Source: an uncultured Bacteroidota bacterium (GTDB lineage: Bacteria; Bacteroidota; Bacteroidia; Flavobacteriales; Flavobacteriaceae). Taken from it: a stretch of 51,467 bases of DNA. Shown in pieces: positions 8,871 through 17,316 of this stretch. The notes below the pieces were generated by a model. The model was not told the DNA's origin and ran no database searches. It saw only the letters and a program-made list of their open reading frames with translations. Made by a program: the position numbers and the translations under genes. Location of the stretch: positions 1 through 51,467 of the forward strand of contig CACMVZ010000006.1 in assembly GCA_902617285.1 (NCBI GenBank). The letters are read 5' to 3'. Position 1 is the stretch's first letter; every line of letters begins with the position of its first letter.

Positions 8871-10241
8871 ATGTTAAGATATTGTTTAAAAGCATTTTAC
8901 CTTGTTTCGCTCTTATTTTTATTGAATAGCTGTCAGCAAGATAATAGATACTTAGAAAGATTAAATGAAACATCTCTTTTTAACGACTCAATGCAGCAGC
9001 TAACAGATGTAATTGTTTATGATATTTTTTCACCTCCTGTTGCATCTAGAGTATATGCTTATCCTACTGTTGCTGCTTATTCTATAATGCAAAAAACATA
9101 TCCTGAGAAGTATAAAACTCTAGAGGGTCAGCTTACCAATTTTCCTGGTATAACTGATATTAATGATCCAAATATTATTCCAAACTTATCTGCAATTCAT
9201 GCTTTTCTATTAGTTGGTAAAGCATTAATATTTTCTGAAAACAAGATTGACGAATACAGAGAGAATCTATATGCAGAATTAAAAGATCTGGGACTTCCAA
9301 AAAAACAATTTGAGAAATCTATAGAATATGGTGAAATAGTAGCTGCAGAAATTTTAAATTGGGCAGATACTGATTTTTACAAACAAACTAGAACATATCC
9401 CAAATATACTATTCAGCAAGATGATAAATATTGGAAACCGACTCCACCTGATTACATGGAGGGTATAGAACCACATTGGAATAAAATTAGACCAATGGTT
9501 CTTCCTTTTGCAAATATCTTTAACCCTCCTCCACCCTTAAAAATAGATATGGATCCAAATAGTAAATTTTATAATGAGCTAATGGAAGTGTATGAGGTGG
9601 GTAAACAGGTTACAGAAGACAATAATGATAGTGAGGAAGCTAAAATTGCAGCATTCTGGGACTGCAATCCTTATGTTTCTCACCATAAAGGTCATGCAAT
9701 GTTTGCTACAAAAAAAATTACTCCTGGAGGTCATTGGATTGGAATTACCAAAATTGCAACTGAAATTGCAGAAGACACTTTTGATGAGGCAATTAATTCA
9801 TACTTGCAAGTCTCTGTAGCATTATTTGAAGGATTTATTTCATGCTGGGATACAAAATGGAATACTTTGGTAGTTAGACCAGAAACTTTAATAAATCAAT
9901 ACCTTGATGAAGAATGGCTGCCTAAGCTACAAACACCTCCATTTCCAGAGTATACCTCAGGTCACTCAGTTATATCGAAAGCTTCAGCAGTCGTTTTAAC
10001 AAAAATATATGGAGACAATTTTACATTTGATGACACAACAGAGGTTAAATATGGTTTGCCTGTAAGGTCATTTAATTCATTTATGCATGCTGCTGATGAG
10101 GCAGCTATCTCTAGACTTTATGGTGGTATCCATTATAGAATGGCAATTGAATATGGTGTTGAGCAGGGAGAAAAAGTTGGGGATTATATATCAGAAAATC
10201 TAACTACTTTATCAAATAGTCAAGAAGTAGCTCAGAATTAG
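8871..10241 (+). CDS. Vanadium-dependent haloperoxidase-like (PAP2 superfamily) lipoprotein
   Basis: This 456-aa protein has a lipoprotein signal (LVSLLFLLNSC). The C-terminal half carries the three PAP2/vanadium haloperoxidase motifs: K329-x6-R336-P (KWNTLVVRP), S-G-H365 (EYTSGHS) and R415 with H421 (SRLYGGIH). Spacing matches Lys353/Arg360/His404/Arg490/His496 of the Curvularia chloroperoxidase, so the complete vanadate pocket is present. The residue seven before the catalytic His is Phe358, the position that is Phe in that chloroperoxidase and His in algal bromoperoxidases. Likely reaction: peroxide-dependent halide oxidation, or phosphatase activity as in related PAP2 enzymes; sequence alone cannot decide. 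It sits 12 bases after a CRTAC1 gene and 12 before GH97, within the same operon. Confidence 0.85.
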   Translation: MLRYCLKAFYLVSLLFLLNSCQQDNRYLERLNETSLFNDSMQQLTDVIVYDIFSPPVASRVYAYPTVAAYSIMQKTYPEKYKTLEGQLTNFPGITDINDPNIIPNLSAIHAFLLVGKALIFSENKIDEYRENLYAELKDLGLPKKQFEKSIEYGEIVAAEILNWADTDFYKQTRTYPKYTIQQDDKYWKPTPPDYMEGIEPHWNKIRPMVLPFANIFNPPPPLKIDMDPNSKFYNELMEVYEVGKQVTEDNNDSEEAKIAAFWDCNPYVSHHKGHAMFATKKITPGGHWIGITKIATEIAEDTFDEAINSYLQVSVALFEGFISCWDTKWNTLVVRPETLINQYLDEEWLPKLQTPPFPEYTSGHSVISKASAVVLTKIYGDNFTFDDTTEVKYGLPVRSFNSFMHAADEAAISRLYGGIHYRMAIEYGVEQGEKVGDYISENLTTLSNSQEVAQN

Positions 10242-10253
10242 AAAATCTTAATT

Positions 10254-12362
10254 ATGAAAAAAATATTTATAGTATTTACACTAATATTATTTACATCGTG
10301 TGGAATGAATAATCAGGTAGTGACTAAATCTCCTGATTCGTCTGTAGAGTTGAGCTTTAAAGTTAATGATGGAAGACCATACTATTCAATAAAAAAAAAT
10401 AATAAGATTATTGTCGATGAATCACTGTTAGGACTTATGCTAAAAAATAATTTAGATTTTACAAATGATCTAGAAATTAAAAGTATTTCAAGTTCGTCTC
10501 ACTCATCTAAATGGTCTCCGACTTTTGGTGAAGAAAAAAATATTTTAAATGAGTATAACCAAATGAAAGTGTTATTATCTAAAGACAGTTTAGAAATGCT
10601 GCTTTTATTTAAAATATTCAATGATGGTGTAGCTTTTAAATATGATGTTCCAAACCAAAAAAATATTATTAGCTATAATATAATTGATGAGAAAACAGAG
10701 TTTAATTTATCATCTGATGATAAAGCATGGTGGATTCCAGCTTTTTCTTACAGGAGATATGAGTTTCTTCATGCATTCTCATCTGTTGATAGTATTTCCA
10801 AAAAATATTTCTCTAAAAACGTTGAAGACATATCATATGATTCTCTAGGTATAGACGCTGCTCATACTCCTTTTACTTTAAAAAAGAAAAATGGATTCTA
10901 CGTTACTATTCATGAAGCTAATCTTGTAAATTATTCTTCTATGACATTAGCTCCTAAAGGAAATGGTTTACTAGAAGCAGAATTATATCCATGGTCAGAC
11001 GGAACTAAAGTTAAACTTAATTCTAATATTTCATCTCCATGGAGAACAATCCAAATTGCAGAAAATAGCTCTGATCTTTTATTATCAAATATGATATTAA
11101 ATCTAAATGATGATCCTGATGAGGAAATAGATTTTTCATGGGTAAAACCAGGAAAGTATATGGGAGTTTGGTGGGAAATGATAGGAACAAATGAATCAAC
11201 ATGGTGGCCCTCAGCAAATCATGGTGCTAATAATAAAAAAGTAACTGAATATATTGACTTTGCATCAGAGCATGGATTTGATGGACTTTTAGTTGAAGGT
11301 TGGAATGAAGGTTGGCATCCTGGGTGGTGTTGTTCAGGTAATGGAAATCCATTTAGTTTTACTAAAACTCAAAGAGATTTCAATCTACCATATTTATCAG
11401 AATATGCTCTTGATAAAGGTATTAGACTTGTTGGTCATCATGAGACCGGAGGTCAAATTCAAAATTATGAAAATCAACTAGACGATGCTTTTAGTCTATA
11501 TCAAAAACATGGTATCAAATTTATTAAAACAGGTTATGTAAATGATGTTAGTAAAAATATAAAGAGAATTGATGAAAATGGAGAAACTGTGTTTGAGTGG
11601 CATCATGGACAATACATGATTAATCATATGCAAAGAGTAATAGAAAAAGCTGCTGAATATGAAATTAGCATTATTAAACATGAGCCAATTAAGGATACTG
11701 GTTTAAGAAGAAAATATCCGAATTTTATTTCAAGAGAGGGGGCAAAGGGACAAGAATTCAATGGCTTTTCTTCTAATGGAGTTAATCATATAACAATACT
11801 TCCATTTACTAGGATGTTAAGCGGCCCAATGGACTACACACCTGGTATATTTAAATTAAATAACTTTAGATATGTATCACCTGATAATAGAGTTATTGAT
11901 AAAAATGCAATTGTTCCATCTACAATTACTAAGGAATTAGCTCTTTATGTGGTCTTATACTCCCCAATGCAAATGGCTGCTGATCTGCCTAATCATTATT
12001 TAGCTCACCCAAAAGCTTTTGAATTCATAAAAAATGTTCCTGTAGACTGGTCTGAAAGAAAACTAATCGACAGTGAAATTGGAAGTCATTTGATAATTGC
12101 AAGAAGAGATAAATACTCTGAAAATTGGTATGTAGGAGGAATAACTAATGAAAATGAAAAAATTCTATCTTTTGACTTTAGTTTTCTGGATGAAAACAAA
12201 AACTATAAACTAAACCTATTTAGTGATTCTTCAGATACTCACTGGAGAGATAATCCAATGGAATATCAAATTTCTAATCAGGAAATCGATTCAAACTCCA
12301 TCCTTGAATTTAGAATGGCTCCTGGTGGAGGTTTTGCTATGGAAATTATTTTACAACACTAA
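10254..12362 (+). CDS. GH97 alpha-glucosidase, SusB-like inverting subtype
   Basis: This 702-aa lipoprotein (signal ending LILFTSC) matches GH97 over its whole length: N-terminal beta-sandwich with the IHEANL motif (E221), TIM barrel from about residue 300, and a C-terminal beta domain. The residues aligning with the SusB catalytic and calcium set are all visible: E397 in GHHETGG (base, SusB E439), E477 in KHEP (base/calcium, E508), E495 in SREGAKG (calcium, E526) and E501 in GQEF (acid, E532). The E477-E495-E501 spacing is identical to SusB. FIKTGYV replaces the nucleophile-Asp segment of retaining GH97 galactosidases, so inverting hydrolysis of alpha-glucosides is predicted. Being lipid-anchored, it should act in the periplasm or at the outer membrane. 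Confidence 0.93.
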   Translation: MKKIFIVFTLILFTSCGMNNQVVTKSPDSSVELSFKVNDGRPYYSIKKNNKIIVDESLLGLMLKNNLDFTNDLEIKSISSSSHSSKWSPTFGEEKNILNEYNQMKVLLSKDSLEMLLLFKIFNDGVAFKYDVPNQKNIISYNIIDEKTEFNLSSDDKAWWIPAFSYRRYEFLHAFSSVDSISKKYFSKNVEDISYDSLGIDAAHTPFTLKKKNGFYVTIHEANLVNYSSMTLAPKGNGLLEAELYPWSDGTKVKLNSNISSPWRTIQIAENSSDLLLSNMILNLNDDPDEEIDFSWVKPGKYMGVWWEMIGTNESTWWPSANHGANNKKVTEYIDFASEHGFDGLLVEGWNEGWHPGWCCSGNGNPFSFTKTQRDFNLPYLSEYALDKGIRLVGHHETGGQIQNYENQLDDAFSLYQKHGIKFIKTGYVNDVSKNIKRIDENGETVFEWHHGQYMINHMQRVIEKAAEYEISIIKHEPIKDTGLRRKYPNFISREGAKGQEFNGFSSNGVNHITILPFTRMLSGPMDYTPGIFKLNNFRYVSPDNRVIDKNAIVPSTITKELALYVVLYSPMQMAADLPNHYLAHPKAFEFIKNVPVDWSERKLIDSEIGSHLIIARRDKYSENWYVGGITNENEKILSFDFSFLDENKNYKLNLFSDSSDTHWRDNPMEYQISNQEIDSNSILEFRMAPGGGFAMEIILQH

Positions 12363-12388
12363 GTAACTACTAGAAAAATTATATATAA

Positions 12389-14230
12389 TTAATCTGGATT
12401 ACAATTTGTAAAGTTAGGAATCTTGTCAGTTGACATTAAATCGGCATTAAGTATAAATCCCCCGCACTGCGTAACATTGTCAACACTCCATCCACTTAGA
12501 TCCGTATTAAAGACATCTGCTTCTCTAAAAGTTTCCCTCATATCAGTGACACTGCTTGTATTCCATGTACTTATATTTGATACAAAAGATCTAGCTTTAA
12601 TAAAGGTTTGTTTCATAATTTTTACACTACTTGTATTCCATGAACTTAGATCTTGATTAAAACTTTGTGCACCATTAAATGTACGATCCAAATTTGTTAC
12701 ACTACTTACATCCCAATTACTTATATCTTGGTTAAAGTTACTATTCGCAAACATTCTTGACATGTTTGTAACACTTGAAGTATCCCAGTTTCCAATACCT
12801 GAGGCTAAAGTATTTGCACTAGGCCCCTTTTTTCTGAACATATCTTTCAGACTTGTTATACCAGATGTACAAACTAAGCCCAAATTTTCACCAGCATCTC
12901 TCTTAGCAATAAGAGTATTTCTATCTACTTTTGTATACTGAACACCATTTACAGTCCCAATTGCTCCAACTGAAGCATTTGGACATAAAATTGTAACACC
13001 ATTAGGATGCAAATAAAATAGGAGTTCTTCGTAGTTTGCAGTAATTGTTGTATCACTATTTATATTAAATGTGTAGGTAGGATTAGTGCTGAGTTCATTA
13101 CCAGAGCTATCAGTCCAGTTTACAAATCCGTAACCATTGTCAGGACTTGCCGTTATACTGATACTTGTACCAGCATTATAAGTTCCACCTGAAGGCGAAA
13201 CGGATCCATTTGTTCCAGTATTAACAGTTAATTGATATTCTGCAATTGGTGTTGTAGAACCACCTCCACTACCAGAACCACCTCCACTAGGAATTGATGT
13301 TTGAGAACCTTGTTCTACATCAAAGTTGATAGTCTCAGATAATTCTCCACACCCACTTTGATTTACTGTGGATACAGTGAATGATTGAGTACCACTTTCA
13401 TTTATTACACCTTCAATTATGTAAGTAGTTCCATTGATCGAATATGTTAAACCCTCTGGAAGTCCAGAAAAAGTTAAACCCTCTGCAGATCCCCCATAGG
13501 ATATTTCAATAGGTTGTATTTGATTTCCTGTAACTTCAGACCTATTTAAATCACCTGATACCTCAATTGAAGGACTATTAGGACTTCTTGCAAGTACAAT
13601 TCTCTCAATTTTTTCACATCGATCACTTTCAAATTTTAAATCAAATGCAATCAAATCTTTCAAATCAGAAAAAACAAATCCATCAATTAAAACAGTCCCG
13701 TTTTGATTTATTACACTAATACCATTTGGTATTGAATCTTGAATAAATGAAAGAGAGTAAATTGCTTCATCATAAAGAAATTTTAATGGACTAATCCTTT
13801 GACCTGTACAGAATAATTGTTCATTACTCATATTTGATTCTGATAATTGAATCGTAGGACAAGATAAATTAGAGATTTCATTAACAAGATTATCTAATTG
13901 TGCTTGAAGTTCATTTTTACTATTTACAATACCTAAATATTCATCGTAAAGATCATTGTTTTCTAATTCTGAGCGCTCATAATCATCTGTCATTAAACTT
14001 AACGCTTCATCAAGCTCATCAATTTTATTTTGAAGAATTTCAATTAGGGTGGATTTATTCTCATTATCTGTTAAAAGGTCTGAAAAATCCTCTGATAGAT
14101 CATTTAGTTGTTTTTGAAGACTTGCAATTTGGATAATTAATTCCTCATTTCTTTCCTCAAGATCATCTTTGTTACATGATGTAAAGTTTACACATAAAAC
14201 TAAAATAAAAAGTAATAAAGATTTTTTCAT
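12389..14230 (-). CDS. Surface lipoprotein: coiled coil, Ig-like region, InlB-like repeat and DUF285 (BspA-like) repeats
   Basis: This 613-aa protein begins with a lipoprotein signal (VLCVNFTSC). Residues ~22-120 form a heptad-rich coiled coil, followed by two Ig-like beta segments (~120-310), a Gly/Ser linker (GGGSGSGGGS) and a divergent InlB B-repeat (QLTVNTGTNGSVSPSGG ... ITANYEE). The C-terminal ~130 residues are DUF285 repeats of about 25 aa (WDTSSVTNM ... FNQDIS). The architecture is that of a rigid stalk presenting binding domains, consistent with adhesion or glycan binding at the cell surface; the ligand is unknown. It follows the symporter gene by 25 bases on the same strand. It converges with GH97, and the 26-base gap shows no strong terminator. 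Confidence 0.85.
   Translation of the reverse strand: MKKSLLLFILVLCVNFTSCNKDDLEERNEELIIQIASLQKQLNDLSEDFSDLLTDNENKSTLIEILQNKIDELDEALSLMTDDYERSELENNDLYDEYLGIVNSKNELQAQLDNLVNEISNLSCPTIQLSESNMSNEQLFCTGQRISPLKFLYDEAIYSLSFIQDSIPNGISVINQNGTVLIDGFVFSDLKDLIAFDLKFESDRCEKIERIVLARSPNSPSIEVSGDLNRSEVTGNQIQPIEISYGGSAEGLTFSGLPEGLTYSINGTTYIIEGVINESGTQSFTVSTVNQSGCGELSETINFDVEQGSQTSIPSGGGSGSGGGSTTPIAEYQLTVNTGTNGSVSPSGGTYNAGTSISITASPDNGYGFVNWTDSSGNELSTNPTYTFNINSDTTITANYEELLFYLHPNGVTILCPNASVGAIGTVNGVQYTKVDRNTLIAKRDAGENLGLVCTSGITSLKDMFRKKGPSANTLASGIGNWDTSSVTNMSRMFANSNFNQDISNWDVSSVTNLDRTFNGAQSFNQDLSSWNTSSVKIMKQTFIKARSFVSNISTWNTSSVTDMRETFREADVFNTDLSGWSVDNVTQCGGFILNADLMSTDKIPNFTNCNPD
12419..12790 (-). repeat. DUF285 (BspA-like) repeat array in coding sequence
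   Basis: Residues 481 to about 604 of the lipoprotein comprise five units of ~25 aa (~75 bases) sharing the pattern xWxxSSVTxMxxxFxxAxxFNxDLS. The last unit is degenerate. Units share wording at the DNA level but are not identical, so this is an evolving protein repeat, not a fresh tandem duplication. Confidence 0.85.
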
Positions 14231-14255
14231 ACTTGTAGCCTAAACATAAAAAATC

Positions 14256-15944
14256 TTACCAAAACATGGCATATAAGAAGGCCGTTATAAGTAGAACTCC
14301 AAATGCAGCAATGTTAAAAGTACTGTCTGTTGAAAATAGTTTTTTTGTAAGATTAATTCCTTTAGGATCATTATTATTACCTTCTAAATAACTGATTATT
14401 GCAATAACAGCAAGTGTAGCAATACAAGTATAACCCATTTGGTGCATAAAAGGAAGGTCTATAAAAATAGATGCATCACTCCATCCTTTTGGAGCAACTT
14501 TAAAATACATTGCAATAGGGATCGATAAAATTGCCCCCCATATAGCAGCATTATTAGTAGCTTTTTTATAGAATAATCCCATTAAGAATACTGCTAAAAT
14601 ACCTGGACTAACAACTCCTGTGTATTCTTGAATAAATATAAATACTTGACCTAAACCTTCAAGTTGAGGTGCAATTAATATTGCAATTATTAAAGCAACA
14701 ACAACAGTTATTCTACCAACAGATACCATTTTAGCGTCAGATGCGTTTTTATTAAAATGAGATTTATATATATCCATTGTGAAAATAGTTGAAGTTGAAT
14801 TAAGCATTGAAGCTAAAGATGATACGATAGCTGCAGCTAAAGCTGCAAGAATTAAACCTTTAACTCCAGCAGGAATAAAATTCTTAATTAACCATGGAGC
14901 TGCATTATCATTTGCAAAACTACCGTCTGAATATATAAAACCTGAGTCAACTGAAGCTGCAGTAAGCATACCTGTATCATCTAAATTCATTACATATGCA
15001 ATAATACCTGGTAGAACAACAATTACAGGAATAATTAACTTCAAAAATGCAGCAAAAGCAATACCCTTTTGACCTTCTGCTAAACTCTTTGCAGCCAAAG
15101 TTCTTTGAATTATATATTGGTTAAAACCCCAATAATAAAGGTTTGCAACCCACATTCCACCAATTAAAACTGCAATGCCTGGAAGGTCAAACCATGCGTC
15201 TCTTCCGTTAGGAGTTATTATCTCACCTTTTGATAATATCATTGAAAATCTTTCAGGTGCCTTTTCAAATACGTGTTTTAATCCATCGATAACTCCTCCT
15301 GAATCTGTCACATTAGTAAGCGCAAAATACGTCATTAATAGTCCACCAAAAATTAATATTACAACTTGAATTACATCTGTCCAAGCTACTGAAGCAAGCC
15401 CCCCCCAAAGAGAGTATGCAAGTGCAAATAAACTTAATCCAATTATACTAGTTAAGATAATAGACCCATCGCCAACACCAACAATAGTATCTAACGCTTT
15501 ACCCCCAAGAAATAGAACTGTTGTAAGGTTTACAAAGACAAAAAGAGCAATCCAAAATACAGCAAGTATAGTTTTTAAATTAGTACTAAATCTTTTTTCA
15601 ATAAACTCAGGTATAGTATAAAGCCCTTTTTCAATGAAAATTGGTAGAAAATACTTTCCAACAACTAATAGTGTAATTGCTGCCATCCATTCATAAGATG
15701 CTATTGCTAATCCTAGAGCAAAACCTGATCCTGACATTCCAATAAATTGCTCAGCAGATATGTTTGCTGCAATTAAAGAAGCTCCTACTGCCCACCATGG
15801 CAGGGACTTACTAGCTAAAAAATAATCCTCAGCATTTTTTTGTTTTCCTTTTTTATCTCTCGAAACCCAAAGCCCTATAGATAAAATTGTAACACCATAT
15901 AGACCAAAAATTAAATAGTCTATTAATTCAAAATTTCCGCTCAT
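14256..15944 (-). CDS. Sodium:solute symporter (SSS family, SGLT-like)
   Basis: This 562-aa polytopic membrane protein has the SSS signature: N-terminal helix, DYFLASKSLPWWAVG, ISAEQFIGMSGSG, the conserved YSLWGGLASVAWTDVIQ segment, and later helices including SSLASMLNSTSTIFTMDIY. SSLASMLNSTSTIF is the TM8-equivalent Ser/Thr-rich sodium-site segment. Length and motifs resemble sodium/sugar cotransporters (SGLT-type), so sodium-driven uptake of a sugar or related solute across the inner membrane is likely. The substrate cannot be told from sequence. It is the first gene of a two-gene minus-strand unit with the DUF285 lipoprotein. It lies divergent from the cupin gene across a 256-base gap. Confidence 0.9.
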   Translation of the reverse strand: MSGNFELIDYLIFGLYGVTILSIGLWVSRDKKGKQKNAEDYFLASKSLPWWAVGASLIAANISAEQFIGMSGSGFALGLAIASYEWMAAITLLVVGKYFLPIFIEKGLYTIPEFIEKRFSTNLKTILAVFWIALFVFVNLTTVLFLGGKALDTIVGVGDGSIILTSIIGLSLFALAYSLWGGLASVAWTDVIQVVILIFGGLLMTYFALTNVTDSGGVIDGLKHVFEKAPERFSMILSKGEIITPNGRDAWFDLPGIAVLIGGMWVANLYYWGFNQYIIQRTLAAKSLAEGQKGIAFAAFLKLIIPVIVVLPGIIAYVMNLDDTGMLTAASVDSGFIYSDGSFANDNAAPWLIKNFIPAGVKGLILAALAAAIVSSLASMLNSTSTIFTMDIYKSHFNKNASDAKMVSVGRITVVVALIIAILIAPQLEGLGQVFIFIQEYTGVVSPGILAVFLMGLFYKKATNNAAIWGAILSIPIAMYFKVAPKGWSDASIFIDLPFMHQMGYTCIATLAVIAIISYLEGNNNDPKGINLTKKLFSTDSTFNIAAFGVLLITAFLYAMFW

Positions 15945-16200
15945 AAATAAATTTTTACTTAATGTTTATTAAAAAGAGATGTTGATTCTTTTAGATGTCT
16001 ATAAAATTAGAATTTTTGTTTAATTTAAAAAATAATACGATAAGAGATTATTAAGGAAAGAGGTAAAAATAGTATAGCTGTTAAGGTTGCTAAAAGGATA
16101 TTACTCAGCTTTATAATTATAATTTTAGTTATGGTGCTAATGTTTTTTATGCTTGGTATTTTTTAGTAATAAACTTTGTAAATTGAATTAATTATAAAAA
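15945..16200. other. Intergenic region between divergent symporter and cupin genes
   Basis: This 256-base AT-rich gap is the largest in the window. On the + strand, 16044-16166 is an open frame whose translation is a basic stretch followed by a strongly hydrophobic segment (KRILLSFIIIILVMVLMFF). It has no ATG, GTG or TTG before the hydrophobic part, so it is not annotated as a gene. The sequence AAACTTTG at about 16172-16179 is one mismatch from the -7 consensus and may serve the cupin gene. No minus-strand ATG exists in the gap. Confidence 0.5.
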
Positions 16201-16512
16201 ATGGATATAAAGAAAATTAAATCAATTGAAGTAATGCCTGGATTTAAAGGTAGAATAATTCATGGCTCAGATTTTACTTGGGTCTACTGGGAGATAGAAA
16301 AAGGAGCAAGCCTTCAAGAACACAATCATATAAATGAACAACTGATGCATGTTTTAGAGGGTGAATTTGAATTTACAATTCATGGAGAAAAAAATATTTG
16401 TAAAAAGGGGTCTACATTTTTGATTCCATCAAATGTTCCCCATTCTGGAAAAGCAATTACAGATTGTATTTTAATGGACGTGTTCAGTCCAAAAAGAGAT
16501 GATTTAGGATGA
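16201..16512 (+). CDS. Small single-domain cupin protein
   Basis: This 103-aa protein has a single cupin fold. The first motif (HNHINEQLMHVLEGEFEF) supplies His, His and Glu-type metal ligands, and the second is IPSNVPHSGKAI with the last His. Such proteins bind a divalent metal and act as small isomerases, dioxygenases or sensors; the substrate is not predictable. The stop overlaps the start of the SDR gene by four bases (ATGA), indicating tight translational coupling and a probable shared pathway. No signal peptide is seen, so it is cytoplasmic. Confidence 0.85.
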   Translation: MDIKKIKSIEVMPGFKGRIIHGSDFTWVYWEIEKGASLQEHNHINEQLMHVLEGEFEFTIHGEKNICKKGSTFLIPSNVPHSGKAITDCILMDVFSPKRDDLG

Positions 16513-17288
16513 AAATAGATTTAAGTGGAAAAAAAGCGCTAGTAGGTGGAAGTAGTAAGGGAATTGGCCTTGGAATTGCTAAACAGCTTGCAGAATCTGG
16601 TGCAAGCGTTTGTTTAATGGCGAGAAATGAATCAAGATTAAAACAAATTGTTGATCAACTTCCCAATTCAAGTAATCATAGTTATTTAGTTGTAGATTTT
16701 TCAAAATTTGAAGAATATAAAATTAAGATAGAAGAATATACTAAGGATAATCAGGTAGATATTTTAGTTAATAATACTCAGGGACCTCCAGCAGGAAATT
16801 CCTTATCAAAGAATATTGATTCTTATCAAGAAGCATTTGATTTATTATTCAAAAGTGTTGTTCATACTACTTCATTAGTCATTCCAAATATGCAAAAAAA
16901 TAAATGGGGAAGAATTATTAATGTTACTTCGGTATCAGTTAAGGAGCCTCTCAACTATCTCGTTCTATCAAATAGTATAAGGTCTGCAGTTGTTGCATGG
17001 GGAAAAAGTTTGTCAGTAGATCTTGGTTCTGATGGAATTACTGTTAATTCAATATTGACAGGCTATTTTGACACTGAGAGAATTAAAGAATTAAATAAAG
17101 AAAAATCTAAGTCATTAAATATTTCAGAAAAAGAAGTCCTTAATAAAATGAAATCATTAGTTCCTGCTTCACGACTTGGTCAACCCAAGGAATATGGCTA
17201 TTTGATTTCATTTCTCAGTTCAGATAATGCATCATATATCAACGGAGCTTCAATACCGATTGATGGAGGGTTGTTAAAATCTTATTAA
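16509..17288 (+). CDS. Divergent SDR-family oxidoreductase (BKR-like) lacking the usual Tyr-x3-Lys
   Basis: This 259-aa protein has the Rossmann fold of a short-chain dehydrogenase. The cofactor loop reads GGSSKGIG instead of TGxxxGIG, NNTQG (residues 88-92) replaces NNAG, and the Ser of the active site is present (VTSVS, about S141). The expected Tyr-x3-Lys is missing: the aligned stretch is LVLSNSIRS, with Leu/Ser at the Tyr position and Ile/Arg at the Lys position. A C-terminal SSDNASYINGASIPIDGG segment is typical of ketoacyl-reductase-like SDRs. A known BKR-like SDR subgroup departs from the catalytic tetrad in this manner, so the chemistry is uncertain. It is coupled to the cupin gene and ends in the terminator at 17287. 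Confidence 0.85.
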   Translation: MKIDLSGKKALVGGSSKGIGLGIAKQLAESGASVCLMARNESRLKQIVDQLPNSSNHSYLVVDFSKFEEYKIKIEEYTKDNQVDILVNNTQGPPAGNSLSKNIDSYQEAFDLLFKSVVHTTSLVIPNMQKNKWGRIINVTSVSVKEPLNYLVLSNSIRSAVVAWGKSLSVDLGSDGITVNSILTGYFDTERIKELNKEKSKSLNISEKEVLNKMKSLVPASRLGQPKEYGYLISFLSSDNASYINGASIPIDGGLLKSY

Positions 17289-17312
17289 AACCCACTCATA
17301 GAGTGGGTTTTT
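17287..17312 (+). terminator. Bidirectional intrinsic terminator between convergent genes
   Basis: Perfect inverted repeat AAACCCACTC / GAGTGGGTTT around a three-base loop (ATA), with flanking A-run on the left and T-run on the right. It starts within the SDR stop codon and ends five bases before the stop of the minus-strand NTF2-like gene, so it can terminate both genes. It is the clearest rho-independent terminator in the window. Confidence 0.9.
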
Positions 17313-17316
17313 AATT

